A stretch of DNA of 36,534 nucleotides from Muribaculaceae bacterium (GCA_029071345.1 JAIEAO010000037.1:1-36534), one strand, 5' to 3'; shown: positions 19,194 through 28,934, counted from the first letter of the stretch. The notes: generated by a model not told the origin, from the sequence alone. Made by a program: numbers and translations.

Positions 19194-19247
19194 CTTTGCT
19201 CACTCGCGAATATAGCAAAAATTGTAAAAAATTTTTGCTATATTTGC
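19194..19247 (+). promoter_or_regulatory. Composite palindromic promoter/operator upstream of nrdJ
   Basis: ctttgctcactc + gcgaatatagcaaaaatt-gtaaaa-aatttttgctatatttgc (18-bp IR, 1 mismatch); right arm contains -7 box TATATTTG at 19239-19246. Confidence 0.75.
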
Positions 19248-19362
19248 AGATGGAAAATTTCTTTTTTCGGAAAACTTTATGTTTTCTGAATATTAAAAAG
19301 TTTTCCAAAATGTGAAATTGTAAAAGCTGCAGAGCGCAGCATAAAGATATTTAAAACATAAT

Positions 19363-21897
19363 ATGTCTTCTAAAACTTTTACTTACGATGAGGCATACGA
19401 TGCGTCGCTCAAATATTTCAAAGGCGATGAATTAGCAGCCCGCGTGTGGGCGAGCAAGTATGCATTGAAAGATTCAGATGGTAACCTTTACGAGCAAACT
19501 CCCGATGATATGCATCATCGCATCGCATCGGAGATTGCGAGGATAGAGAATAAATATCCCAATCCGATGAGCGAAGAGGAGGTATTCGATCTTCTGAAAG
19601 ATTTCCGCTACATCGTGCCGCAGGGTAGTCCGATGGCCGGCATCGGCAATAATTTTCAGGTCGGATCGCTTTCCAACTGCTTTGTCATCGGCCTTGATGG
19701 TCATCCCGACAGCTATGGCGGTATCATCCGTGTGGATGAAGAGCAGGTGCAGCTTATGAAACGTCGTGGGGGTGTCGGTCATGATCTTTCGCATATTCGC
19801 CCGAAAGGGAGCCCGGTCAAGAACTCGGCTCTTACATCGACAGGTCTTGTGCCCTTTATGGAGCGTTATAGCAACAGCACGCGTGAGGTGGCACAGGATG
19901 GTCGCCGCGGCGCGTTGATGATGACTGTCAGTATCAAGCATCCCGATGCCGAGAGTTTCATTGATGCCAAAATGACAGAGGGAAAGGTTACCGGAGCCAA
20001 CGTGTCGGTAAAGATTGATGACGATTTCATGAAATCAGTGGTGACCGGCGAACCTTATAAACAACAATTCCCTATTAAGTCTGACGATCCGCAGGTAATA
20101 AAAGAGATTGATGCAAGCAATCTTTGGAATAAGATAGTGCACAACGCGTGGAAGAGTGCGGAACCGGGCGTTCTTTTCTGGGATACGATTCAGAAAGAAT
20201 CTGTGCCGGATTGCTATTCCGACTTAGGTTTCGAGACCGTATCCACGAATCCCTGCGGTGAGATTCCATTGTGTCCTTACGACAGCTGCCGTCTGGTTGC
20301 CATCAACCTTTACAGCTACGTAAAGAATCCGTTTACCGAAAATGCGGAATTTGACTTTGATCTATTCCGCAAACATGTGGGCAAAGCGCAGCGCATAATG
20401 GATGACATTATCGATCTCGAAATGGAAAAGATCGATACAATCATCGCTAAAATAGAAAACGATCCGGAAACAGACGAGGTGAAGAGCACCGAGCTGAATC
20501 TCTGGAAGAAAATCAGAAGCAAGACTCTCAAAGGTCGCCGAACTGGCTGCGGTACGACAGGTGAAGGTGATATGCTTGCCGCTCTCGGTTACCGCTATGG
20601 CACAAAAGAGGCGACCGAATTCTCAACAGAGGTGCACAAGCAGCTTGCGTTGGCTTATTATTCCGCTTCCGTGGATATGGCCGGAGAACGCGGCGCTTTT
20701 GAAGTGTTCGATGCCGAACGTGAGAAAAACAATCCTTTCATCTCCCGAATCAAAGATGCTGATCCGGAACTTTACGACAGAATGGTGAAGAATGGTCGTA
20801 GGAACATTGCTTGTCTTACGATCGCACCCACAGGCACCACTTCGATCATGACCCAGACATCATCCGGCATCGAGCCTGTGTTCCTGCCTGTCTACAAACG
20901 TAAGCGCAAAGTCAATCCTTCTGATGAGAATGTGCGCATCGACTTCGTAGATGAGGTGGGAGACGCTTTTGAAGAGTATATCGTTTACCATCATAAATTC
21001 CTTGACTGGATGAAGGTCAACGGTATCGAGAAGAAAGACAATATGACCTCGGAAGAGATTGCCGAACTCGTGAAAAAATCACCATATTATAAAGCCACCA
21101 GCAACGATGTAGACTGGATGGAGAAGGTGAGAATGCAGGGTGCGGTTCAGAAATGGGTGGACCATTCGATCAGCGTCACCATCAATCTCCCCTCAGATGT
21201 GTCGGAGGAATTGGTAGGAAATCTCTATGTGGAAGCATGGAAGGCCGGTTGCAAAGGATGCACAGTTTACCGTGATGGCTCACGCAATAATGTTCTCGCC
21301 GCTGTAACTCCGGAAAAGGAGAAGGCTAAACTTATCGCTCATGCGGAGCATATAGTGAAACGACCGCTTGAACTTGATGCGGACGTTGTGCGTTTTCAAA
21401 ATAACAAAGAGAAATGGATTGCGTTTGTGGGCCTCGTAGACGGTAAACCCTACGAAATCTTTACCGGTCTGGCTGATGATGAGGATGGAATTTTCTGTCC
21501 GAAGAGTGTGAACAGCGGAAAGATTATCAAGGCAATGGATTCTGACGGCAAAAAGCGTTATGATTTCCAGTTTATCAACAAGCGCGGATATAAAACCACG
21601 ATCGAGGGCTTGAGCGAAAAGTTCAATCCCGAATTCTGGAACTACGCGAAGCTGATTTCCGGAGTGTTGCGTTACGGCATGCCTATTGATCAGGTGTTGA
21701 AACTTGTAGGCGGTCTCGAACTTGACTCCACCAACATCAACACATGGAAAAACGGTGTGGAACGCGCTCTTAAGAAATATCTGCCCAACGGCACTGCCGC
21801 CACCGGTCAGAAATGTCCTAAGTGCGGTGCCGAGACCCTTATTTATCAGGAGGGTTGCCTGATCTGCACCACATGCGGAAACTCAAAATGCGGATAA
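19363..21897 (+). CDS. nrdJ: Adenosylcobalamin-dependent (class II) ribonucleoside-diphosphate reductase
   Basis: GSLSNCFVIGLDGHPDSYGGI, RRGGVGHDLSHIRPKGSPVKN, STNPCGEIPLCPYDSCRL, CLTIAPTGTTSIMTQTSSGIEPVF, C-terminal CPKCGAETLIYQEGCLICTTCGNSKCG. Confidence 0.93.
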   Translation: MSSKTFTYDEAYDASLKYFKGDELAARVWASKYALKDSDGNLYEQTPDDMHHRIASEIARIENKYPNPMSEEEVFDLLKDFRYIVPQGSPMAGIGNNFQVGSLSNCFVIGLDGHPDSYGGIIRVDEEQVQLMKRRGGVGHDLSHIRPKGSPVKNSALTSTGLVPFMERYSNSTREVAQDGRRGALMMTVSIKHPDAESFIDAKMTEGKVTGANVSVKIDDDFMKSVVTGEPYKQQFPIKSDDPQVIKEIDASNLWNKIVHNAWKSAEPGVLFWDTIQKESVPDCYSDLGFETVSTNPCGEIPLCPYDSCRLVAINLYSYVKNPFTENAEFDFDLFRKHVGKAQRIMDDIIDLEMEKIDTIIAKIENDPETDEVKSTELNLWKKIRSKTLKGRRTGCGTTGEGDMLAALGYRYGTKEATEFSTEVHKQLALAYYSASVDMAGERGAFEVFDAEREKNNPFISRIKDADPELYDRMVKNGRRNIACLTIAPTGTTSIMTQTSSGIEPVFLPVYKRKRKVNPSDENVRIDFVDEVGDAFEEYIVYHHKFLDWMKVNGIEKKDNMTSEEIAELVKKSPYYKATSNDVDWMEKVRMQGAVQKWVDHSISVTINLPSDVSEELVGNLYVEAWKAGCKGCTVYRDGSRNNVLAAVTPEKEKAKLIAHAEHIVKRPLELDADVVRFQNNKEKWIAFVGLVDGKPYEIFTGLADDEDGIFCPKSVNSGKIIKAMDSDGKKRYDFQFINKRGYKTTIEGLSEKFNPEFWNYAKLISGVLRYGMPIDQVLKLVGGLELDSTNINTWKNGVERALKKYLPNGTAATGQKCPKCGAETLIYQEGCLICTTCGNSKCG

Positions 21898-21918
21898 ATC
21901 ATATTAATAGATAAAGAT

Positions 21919-24597
21919 ATGAAGATAACCTTAAATATCAACTACCATACCCACTGGGGAGAGTCTCTTTTTGTCTGCGGCAATATCCCCGAGCTTGGTA
22001 ACGGAGATGCCCGGAAGGCAGCGGAGATGAACCTGTCGAATCCCGGGTCGTGGAGTCTTGAAATGAATCTCAAGCGAGATCCGGGTAAATTTGATTATTG
22101 GTTTATTGTCAAGGCCACCGACAAGGAATGGCGATTTGAATGGGGAGAGCCGCATCACTTCGTGGGCGGAAAAGGTATAGATACTTACCGCATATTCTCC
22201 TCATGGCAGGATATGCCCACTGACAAGCCTTTCTATTCCTCGGCATTTATCGATGGTATGCTTCGCCGTCCTTTCCGCGATCAGCCTCTTGCTATGGTTC
22301 CCGGCAGCGTCAACGTGCGCATATCCGCTCCAATGATCGAGCCTGATGAGGTACTCGCTATTTCGGGAGAGGGTGATGCGCTCGGCAACTGGGATCCGGG
22401 GCGTGCGAAGATCATGAACGACGCCAACTATCCTGTTTGGGAAATCAATCTGCCGCTGAGCAAGCTGAAAGTGCCGTTCCAATATAAGTTCCTTGTGCTT
22501 GATAAGGCCACTCGCGCGGTCAAAGGTTGGGAATATATCAACAACCGCGTTTATGGCATTTTTGAGAGCGATATGAAGGAGCAGGTGGTGATCGAGGGTC
22601 TTCGTTTCGCAAATCCGAAAGAGAATTGGAAAGGTGCCGGCACTGCAATTCCGGTCTTCTCGATCCGTTCGGAAGCAGATTTCGGAGTCGGTGATTTTGT
22701 TGATATCAAGAAGATGGTAGACTGGTGCGCTATGACAGGACAGAAGATACTCCAGATTCTTCCGATCAACGATACAACCATGACCGAAACATGGGTTGAC
22801 TCATATCCATATAAAGCAAACTCCACTTTTGCGCTTCATCCGATGTATCTCAATCTTTGGGAGGTGGGTACGCTGACTGACGCAAAACGGCGCGAATATT
22901 TTTATGAACTTGCCCGCGAACTTAACGATCTCAAGCAGATTGACTATGAGCGTGTGAATAACGGTAAGAAAGAGTATCTCACCGAGATATATGCCGAACA
23001 GGGAGCCAACACTCGCAGGCGCAAGGATTACAAGGAATTTGTGGCCCATAACGAGTATTGGCTTAAGCCATATGCAGCTTGGTGTGTGCTTAGGCAACTA
23101 TATAACACTCCCGACAATACTCTCTGGGGAGAGTATGCCGTATATGATGCCGATAAAGTCGAGAAGTTGCATACAGATCGTAAAGATGAATTTGATTATC
23201 ATTATTATGTGCAATATCATCTCGACCGTCAGCTTCGTGATGCACGCGATTATGCTCATAGCAAAGGTGTTGTGCTCAAAGGCGACATACCAATCGGCAT
23301 CAGCCGTTTCAGTGCCGACGCATGGGTAACCCCGGAACTGTTCAACATGAACACACAGGCGGGTGCTCCGCCGGATGATTTTTCTGTCTTGGGCCAGAAC
23401 TGGGGATTCCCGACCTATAACTGGGATGAGATGGCTAAAGATGGATTCCAATGGTGGAAAAACCGTTTCCGCAAGATGGCGGAATACTTCGATGCTTACC
23501 GAATAGACCATATCCTCGGATTCTTCCGTATATGGGAGATTCCAATGGATGCTCTTCACGGTCTGTTAGGATATTTCAACCCGGCGTTACCGTTCAGCCC
23601 CGAGGAGTTGCGCAATAACTATGACTTCTGGATAGACGCCGATGTAATGACTCATCCGTTGATACTCGAATGGATGCTCACCGATTTCTTCGGCGATATG
23701 GTAGAGGAGGTGAAAGAGAAATTTCTTGACAGAATCGGCGGAGACCGTTATTGTCTTAAAGAATTTGTCAATACTCAGGCTAAAGTGGCTGATTATTTCG
23801 CCGCTCAGGAGAAGAATGAGAAAAATGAACGTCTCTGCAATGCGCTTCTTGGCATAATCGATGACGTGCTCTTTATCGAAGATCCGTATCACAAAGGGCA
23901 TTATCATCCGCGCATCTCGGCGCAGTATACTTATCAATATCGTGTATTGTCGGATTATGCAAAGTGGAATTTCAACCGGCTCTATACTGATTTCTTCTAT
24001 CATCGTCATAATGACTTCTGGTATGGAAAGGCAATGTGGAAACTTCCGCCGTTGCTTGATGCGACCTCGATGCTCACCTGTGCGGAAGACCTCGGTATGA
24101 TTCCGGCTTGCGTGCCTGATGTGATGAACCGCCTTGAGATTCTTGCCCTCGAAATTCAGAGAATGCCCAAAGATCCCGGCGTTGATTTCGGCGATACATG
24201 GCATTATCCGTATTATTCCGTGTGCACGACTTCTACGCATGATATGTCTGGTATCAGAGGATGGTGGGAGAGCGATCCGGAAACTACGGCCAAGTTCTAT
24301 CACAATGTGCTCCATGAAAGCGGCGACGCTCCTTTCTATGCAGAGCCGTGGATTTGTGATAAGATTGTGGATCTGCATTTGAAGTCGCCTTCGATGCTCT
24401 GCATCCTTCCTCTGCAGGATTGGCTTTCTACTGACGGTCAGCTTCGCCGCGAGAATCCGCATGACGAGCAGATCAATGTGCCGGCAAATCCCCGACACTA
24501 TTGGCGTTACCGTATGCATCTCACAGTAGAAAATCTGTTAAGACAGGATAATTTCAATTCGGCGATGAAACTCCGGATTGCTGAGTCTAAAAGATAA
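21919..24597 (+). CDS. malQ: 4-alpha-glucanotransferase with N-terminal starch-binding (CBM20-like) domains
   Basis: N-term FVCGNIPELGNGD / ISGEGDALGNWDP (CBM20); QILPINDTT, LKGDIPIGISRFSADAWV, FDAYRIDHILGFFRIWEIP, CAEDLGMIP. Confidence 0.93.
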   Translation: MKITLNINYHTHWGESLFVCGNIPELGNGDARKAAEMNLSNPGSWSLEMNLKRDPGKFDYWFIVKATDKEWRFEWGEPHHFVGGKGIDTYRIFSSWQDMPTDKPFYSSAFIDGMLRRPFRDQPLAMVPGSVNVRISAPMIEPDEVLAISGEGDALGNWDPGRAKIMNDANYPVWEINLPLSKLKVPFQYKFLVLDKATRAVKGWEYINNRVYGIFESDMKEQVVIEGLRFANPKENWKGAGTAIPVFSIRSEADFGVGDFVDIKKMVDWCAMTGQKILQILPINDTTMTETWVDSYPYKANSTFALHPMYLNLWEVGTLTDAKRREYFYELARELNDLKQIDYERVNNGKKEYLTEIYAEQGANTRRRKDYKEFVAHNEYWLKPYAAWCVLRQLYNTPDNTLWGEYAVYDADKVEKLHTDRKDEFDYHYYVQYHLDRQLRDARDYAHSKGVVLKGDIPIGISRFSADAWVTPELFNMNTQAGAPPDDFSVLGQNWGFPTYNWDEMAKDGFQWWKNRFRKMAEYFDAYRIDHILGFFRIWEIPMDALHGLLGYFNPALPFSPEELRNNYDFWIDADVMTHPLILEWMLTDFFGDMVEEVKEKFLDRIGGDRYCLKEFVNTQAKVADYFAAQEKNEKNERLCNALLGIIDDVLFIEDPYHKGHYHPRISAQYTYQYRVLSDYAKWNFNRLYTDFFYHRHNDFWYGKAMWKLPPLLDATSMLTCAEDLGMIPACVPDVMNRLEILALEIQRMPKDPGVDFGDTWHYPYYSVCTTSTHDMSGIRGWWESDPETTAKFYHNVLHESGDAPFYAEPWICDKIVDLHLKSPSMLCILPLQDWLSTDGQLRRENPHDEQINVPANPRHYWRYRMHLTVENLLRQDNFNSAMKLRIAESKR

Positions 24598-25742
24598 TGA
24601 GAAAAATTTTAACTCTCACTGCTACAGTATTGCTGACCCTGCTCTCGAATCTTGAGGGCAGGGCCTGCACTTCTGCAATAATCTCTGCGGAAATGAATCC
24701 ATACGGTCGTCCGATATTATGGAAACACCGCGATACGAGCACCATCGATAATAAAGTCGAATTCGTTGCCGAGAAGCCGGGTGAATTTTCGTATGTGGCA
24801 CTGTTTAACGCCGGTGACAAAGACCTTAAGGAGGCATGGATGGGTATGAACGAGGCAGGATTTGCTGTCATGAATACCGCATCTTACAATATCAAGGATG
24901 ACAAGGTGCCGGAAAGCGGTATGGATAAGGAGGGATTGGTTATGACTATCGCTCTCAAGACCTGTCGCACGGTTGATGATTTCGCAAAACTGCTTGAGTC
25001 CCTTCCTCGTCCGATGGGGGTGGAGGCAAATTTTGGTGTTATCGACGCTACCGGTAACGGAGCATATTTTGAAACCAACAATCATTCATATAAGCGATTC
25101 GACCTTAAGGATGCTGAAGATGGCGTTCTTGTCCGCACCAATTATAGCCATTCGGGTAGACCTAACGAAGGTTATGGGCATATCCGGAAGGCCAATGCGT
25201 GTCATCTTCTGGCTCCATACATTGAGAAGAAGAACATCACCCCTGAAGTTTTGACCGAAGAGTTGAGTCGCACCTTTTATCATGACGGAATGAAGCGCGA
25301 TTTGACTCTGAATCATACCAAATCAACTTTAGACGAGGACTTTATACCACGTTATAAATCGACTGCAACAGTGGCGATAGAAGGTTGCAAACCGGTATCG
25401 GATGTTAACGCCGTTACCCCGGAATTCGTTAAAGATGAGTATGTGATGTGGACCGGTCTCGGTTATCCTCCGTGCGCAGAGATTCGTGGTGTCATGTGCA
25501 GCGAAGATGGTGTTGATACTGACCAACGAGGTTCATTGTCAAACGGTCATTCGCCATTGGCGGATAAGGCCCGCGCGATGCGCGATAAGATCTTTACATC
25601 TTCCAAAGATGGCAAGAAGAAATATGTCAATATCGACCGACTTTACAATAAGGAAGAATCGGGCTACACGCAGATAATTAAGAAGGTAAACGAGGAAAAT
25701 TATAAGAAAGTCCGCGAAAGACGTGACGGCAAAGGGAAGTGA
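24597..25742 (+). CDS. Exported C45-like autoproteolytic Ntn-hydrolase (linear amide C-N hydrolase superfamily)
   Basis: Signal peptide then RACTSAIISAEMNPYGRPILWKHRDT (candidate N-terminal Cys nucleophile); ATGNGAYFETNNHSY; ATG overlaps malQ stop (TAATG). Confidence 0.75.
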   Translation: MRKILTLTATVLLTLLSNLEGRACTSAIISAEMNPYGRPILWKHRDTSTIDNKVEFVAEKPGEFSYVALFNAGDKDLKEAWMGMNEAGFAVMNTASYNIKDDKVPESGMDKEGLVMTIALKTCRTVDDFAKLLESLPRPMGVEANFGVIDATGNGAYFETNNHSYKRFDLKDAEDGVLVRTNYSHSGRPNEGYGHIRKANACHLLAPYIEKKNITPEVLTEELSRTFYHDGMKRDLTLNHTKSTLDEDFIPRYKSTATVAIEGCKPVSDVNAVTPEFVKDEYVMWTGLGYPPCAEIRGVMCSEDGVDTDQRGSLSNGHSPLADKARAMRDKIFTSSKDGKKKYVNIDRLYNKEESGYTQIIKKVNEENYKKVRERRDGKGK

Positions 25743-25800
25743 TATCGGCTTGCTCGGTTCTGCCCGAATAAGGATGGGGAGGGCTGAATTTTGCTCTGTA

Positions 25801-26277
25801 ATGTTTCGGTTATGGGGTGGAAAAGCCGTTGTCATATTGTCGTTGCTGTTGGCGATCTCTTTAGTGCTCGGCATTTGGTTAGATCTTCGGTTTTTCATAA
25901 TCACCCTGATGGTAATATTCATCGTCTGCCCGATGATATTGGGTTTTATGTATTACTATTATGGGTTGGGGGAGAGGTGCTACTTCAACGTCACCGATCA
26001 CACCTTAGAGTTTGAAGAGAGGGGAATAAAGATTAATATGTATTTCCCTGAGTTCATGGACGATGAGGAGAGCGGGGATAAAGAAAAAGAGGAGCGATGT
26101 GTGGAGAAAAGTATCGACTATAGTCTGCTACATCGCTATCTCGTAAGACGCAACAGTGTAATCTTTCCGTTGGGAGAGGGAAAAATAGATGGATTTTTGT
26201 GGCTGCCTGAGAATGCGTTTGAGACATCTGAAGAATTCGCATCGGCAGTTAAACAACTTTCCTCAAAGATCAAATAA
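25801..26277 (+). CDS. Small two-TM protein, YcxB-like
   Basis: Two TMs then soluble tail DYSLLHRYLVRRNSVIFPLGEGKIDGFLWLPENAF; the ORF track start at 25723 would overlap the upstream gene, MFRLWGG at 25801 is preferred. Confidence 0.5.
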   Translation: MFRLWGGKAVVILSLLLAISLVLGIWLDLRFFIITLMVIFIVCPMILGFMYYYYGLGERCYFNVTDHTLEFEERGIKINMYFPEFMDDEESGDKEKEERCVEKSIDYSLLHRYLVRRNSVIFPLGEGKIDGFLWLPENAFETSEEFASAVKQLSSKIK

Positions 26278-26285
26278 TTAGTTAC

Positions 26286-26705
26286 ATGGGAATAGTTAAA
26301 AAGAATAAGAAATATTGCTTTGTAATGGATATGGAAGTTCGCGACTATGAGCTTGACTGCGAACAGATTGTGAATAATGCCAATTATCTTCATTACATGG
26401 AGCATACGCGCCATAAATTCTGTCAGGCTGCCGGTGTTTCATTCAATTCCATGCACGAAGCGGGTGTGGACGCTGTGGTTAGAAAGGTCGAGATTGAGTA
26501 TCTGACTCCGCTGCGTGGTGGCGACACTTTCATGAGCGGATTAAGATTGGAACGAAAAGGGGCACGATTCATTTTCTATCAGGATATCGTAAGGTCTGAC
26601 GGAGAGCTTTGCGTGGAGGGCGTGGTGACTATCGTTATCCTCAAGGATGGCAAACTCTCGCGTGGTGACGAACTCGCTGAGGTCTTCAAATCCTACATTT
26701 CGTAA
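26286..26705 (+). CDS. Acyl-CoA thioesterase, 4HBT superfamily
   Basis: VRDYELDCEQIVNNANYLHYMEHTRHKFCQ hotdog-fold signature. Confidence 0.88.
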   Translation: MGIVKKNKKYCFVMDMEVRDYELDCEQIVNNANYLHYMEHTRHKFCQAAGVSFNSMHEAGVDAVVRKVEIEYLTPLRGGDTFMSGLRLERKGARFIFYQDIVRSDGELCVEGVVTIVILKDGKLSRGDELAEVFKSYIS

Positions 26706-26714
26706 AAGACTAAC

Positions 26715-26735
26715 CATTAACTATTAACTAAAAAC
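26715..26735. repeat. Degenerate heptad repeat directly upstream of dprA
   Basis: cattaac tattaac taaaaac then tgATGG. Confidence 0.65.
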
Positions 26736-26737
26736 TG

Positions 26738-27850
26738 ATGGAAGAAGTAATATATAAGATTGCATTGGGTATGATCCCCCGTGTCACAGCCGATGTCGTG
26801 AGACGTATGGAAGACACCGGTATTACTCTCGAGGACTTCTTCCGTCTTGACATACTCTCCCTCTCCGATGCTTTAGGGCTTAATAGTAAGACCGGATTCC
26901 GCAGTGCCGACCGCGAGGCCGCGTTACAGAGAGCTAAGACGGAATATGAATTTGTAAAACGACATAATATCAAGGTGCTATCTCTGACATCTGATGATTA
27001 TCCATGGCTCTTGAGTGAGATTCCCGATGCCCCTGTAACTCTCTATATGTTAGGAGATACGGATTTGAATGCTAAAGAATCTGTAAGTGTAGTCGGCACG
27101 CGTCGCTTCACTCAGTACGGATTGGATTTTACCCGAAATCTTGTTGAGGATTTAGGTGCTTATTTCCCGGAATTGTTGGTGGTTAGCGGATTGGCATACG
27201 GGGTGGATGCCAGCGCGCATACAGCAGCGTTAGATCACGGATTGCCTACGGTTGGCGTTGTCGCACATGGACTCGACACAATTTATCCGGCCGCTCATCG
27301 CGATCTTGCCCGTAAGATCCTTCACGCCGGAGGAGCATTAATTTCAGAATATCCTTCAAAAGAGACACCTTTCCGCGCTCGGTTTCTCGAAAGAAACCGT
27401 ATTGTGGCCGGACTTAGTCAACTTACCGTCGTGGTGGAATCACCGCTAAAAGGAGGAGCGATGAGCACGGCTACATACGCTTTCAACTATAACCGCGATG
27501 TAATGGCAGTGCCCGGACGTGTCTCGGATGAGACGAGCGCCGGATGCAACCATCTGATAAGAAAAGAGAAAGCCCATCTGTTGACTGCCGCAGCAGATAT
27601 CATAGAGCTAATGAACTGGGAACCGATGGGTGCGAAGGTCACCCCGAAACAGCGCAACCTCTTCCCCGAACTCGAGGGCTTACCTCGTAAAATAGTGGAG
27701 AATCTGAAATTTGAGGCAAATCCCATACCCGTCGATGTGCTTCACAATCAGCTCAACGTCCGCATATCCGAACTAATGTCCGCCCTCACCGAACTCGAAT
27801 TCGACGGTATCATCGTCCGCCACCCCGGCAACCGCTACTCCCTCCCTTAA
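26738..27850 (+). CDS. dprA: DNA-processing protein DprA
   Basis: SVVGTRRFTQYGLDFTRNLVEDL, VVSGLAYGVDASAHTAALDHGLPTVGVVAHGLDTIYPAAHRDLA, GGALISEYP, RFLERNRIVAGLS. Confidence 0.96.
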   Translation: MEEVIYKIALGMIPRVTADVVRRMEDTGITLEDFFRLDILSLSDALGLNSKTGFRSADREAALQRAKTEYEFVKRHNIKVLSLTSDDYPWLLSEIPDAPVTLYMLGDTDLNAKESVSVVGTRRFTQYGLDFTRNLVEDLGAYFPELLVVSGLAYGVDASAHTAALDHGLPTVGVVAHGLDTIYPAAHRDLARKILHAGGALISEYPSKETPFRARFLERNRIVAGLSQLTVVVESPLKGGAMSTATYAFNYNRDVMAVPGRVSDETSAGCNHLIRKEKAHLLTAAADIIELMNWEPMGAKVTPKQRNLFPELEGLPRKIVENLKFEANPIPVDVLHNQLNVRISELMSALTELEFDGIIVRHPGNRYSLP

Positions 27851-27852
27851 AT
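27774..27852 (+). repeat. dprA 3'-end repeat, copy 1 (in frame in dprA)
   Basis: 79 bp matching 28952-29030 at 75/79 positions, offset 1178. Confidence 0.95.
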
Positions 27853-27853
27853 T

Positions 27854-27870
27854 TCTATACTCAGTGTAGA
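27854..27870 (+). other. Small hairpin between dprA and DUF1016 gene
   Basis: tctatac-tca-gtgtaga (one U.G). Confidence 0.4.
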
Positions 27871-27884
27871 AACACTTCAATATA

Positions 27885-28934
27885 ATGACAGAAATGGAAA
27901 TAATACAAAAAACATATTGTAGTGATAACCTTTTATCAGAGATTAAAGGTTATATAGACCGAACTAAGTCGCAAGTTGCTGTTACTGTAAACTCTGCGAT
28001 GACTTTAATGTATTGGCACATTGGAGACAGTATTAATCGTGAAATTATTGGAGGGCATAGGGCAGCGTATGGGAAACAGATTGTTGCAACTTTGTCAAAA
28101 GAGTTGACTGAACAATATGGAGGTCGCGAATTTTCAGAGCGTAACTTATGGAGAATGATGCAGTTTTCATCAAAATTTCCGGATTTACAAATTGTGACAC
28201 CACTGGTGTCACAATTGTCATGGTCACATTTTCTGCAAGTTATGCCATTAGAGGATGATTTAGCCCGTAACTTTTATCTTACGATGGCTGCAGACCAACG
28301 ATGGTCGAAACGAACACTGAAAGCCAAAATAGATGGGATGCTATATGAACGCACAGCAATTGCCAAACAACCTGAAGAATTAATACGCCATGATTTAGAT
28401 GAACTTCGGGATGAGCGGAAAATTACTCCTGACCTCATATTTCAAGATCCCTATTTCCTCGATTTTCTGGGTTTGCAGGGAAATTATTCCGAGAAAGAAC
28501 TTGAAAGTGCTATTGTTTCCGACCTTGAACGCTTTCTTACAGAGTTTGGTAATGATTTTGCCTTCATGGCCCGACAAAAGAGAATCACTTTAGATAATGA
28601 AGATTATTATATTGATCTATTGATTTATCATCGCCGGCTTCGCTGTCTTGTTGCCATAGATCTTAAACTGGGTAGATTTCAGGCTGCTTATAAAGGCCAA
28701 ATGGAGCTTTATTTGCGTTGGCTCGAAAAATATGACATGGTTGCCGGTGAGAATAAACCTATAGGCCTTATTCTATGTGCCGGTAAAAACGAAGAGCATG
28801 TAGAACTGATGCATTTAAGCGATAGCAATATACGTATTGCCGAATATCTTACAAAACTTCCAGATCGCAAACTCATAGAACAGAAATTACAACAAGCAAT
28901 CGAGCGGGCACGTAACCGTTTGAATAATCAATAG
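27885..28934 (+). CDS. DUF1016/YhcG family PDDEXK nuclease domain protein
   Basis: AVTVNSAMTLMYWHIGDSINREI, YGKQIVATLSKELTEQYGGREFSERNLWRM, SQLSWSHFLQVM, YYIDLLIYHRRLRCLVAIDLKLGRF nuclease core. Confidence 0.93.
   Translation: MTEMEIIQKTYCSDNLLSEIKGYIDRTKSQVAVTVNSAMTLMYWHIGDSINREIIGGHRAAYGKQIVATLSKELTEQYGGREFSERNLWRMMQFSSKFPDLQIVTPLVSQLSWSHFLQVMPLEDDLARNFYLTMAADQRWSKRTLKAKIDGMLYERTAIAKQPEELIRHDLDELRDERKITPDLIFQDPYFLDFLGLQGNYSEKELESAIVSDLERFLTEFGNDFAFMARQKRITLDNEDYYIDLLIYHRRLRCLVAIDLKLGRFQAAYKGQMELYLRWLEKYDMVAGENKPIGLILCAGKNEEHVELMHLSDSNIRIAEYLTKLPDRKLIEQKLQQAIERARNRLNNQ

Noticed and set aside
23587-24519. 310-aa minus-strand ORF inside malQ, plus other long antisense ORFs (e.g. 7014-7898, 12606-13112, 23098-23559)
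   Set aside because: Opposite conserved enzymes; His/Arg/Ile-rich shadow translations without family motifs.
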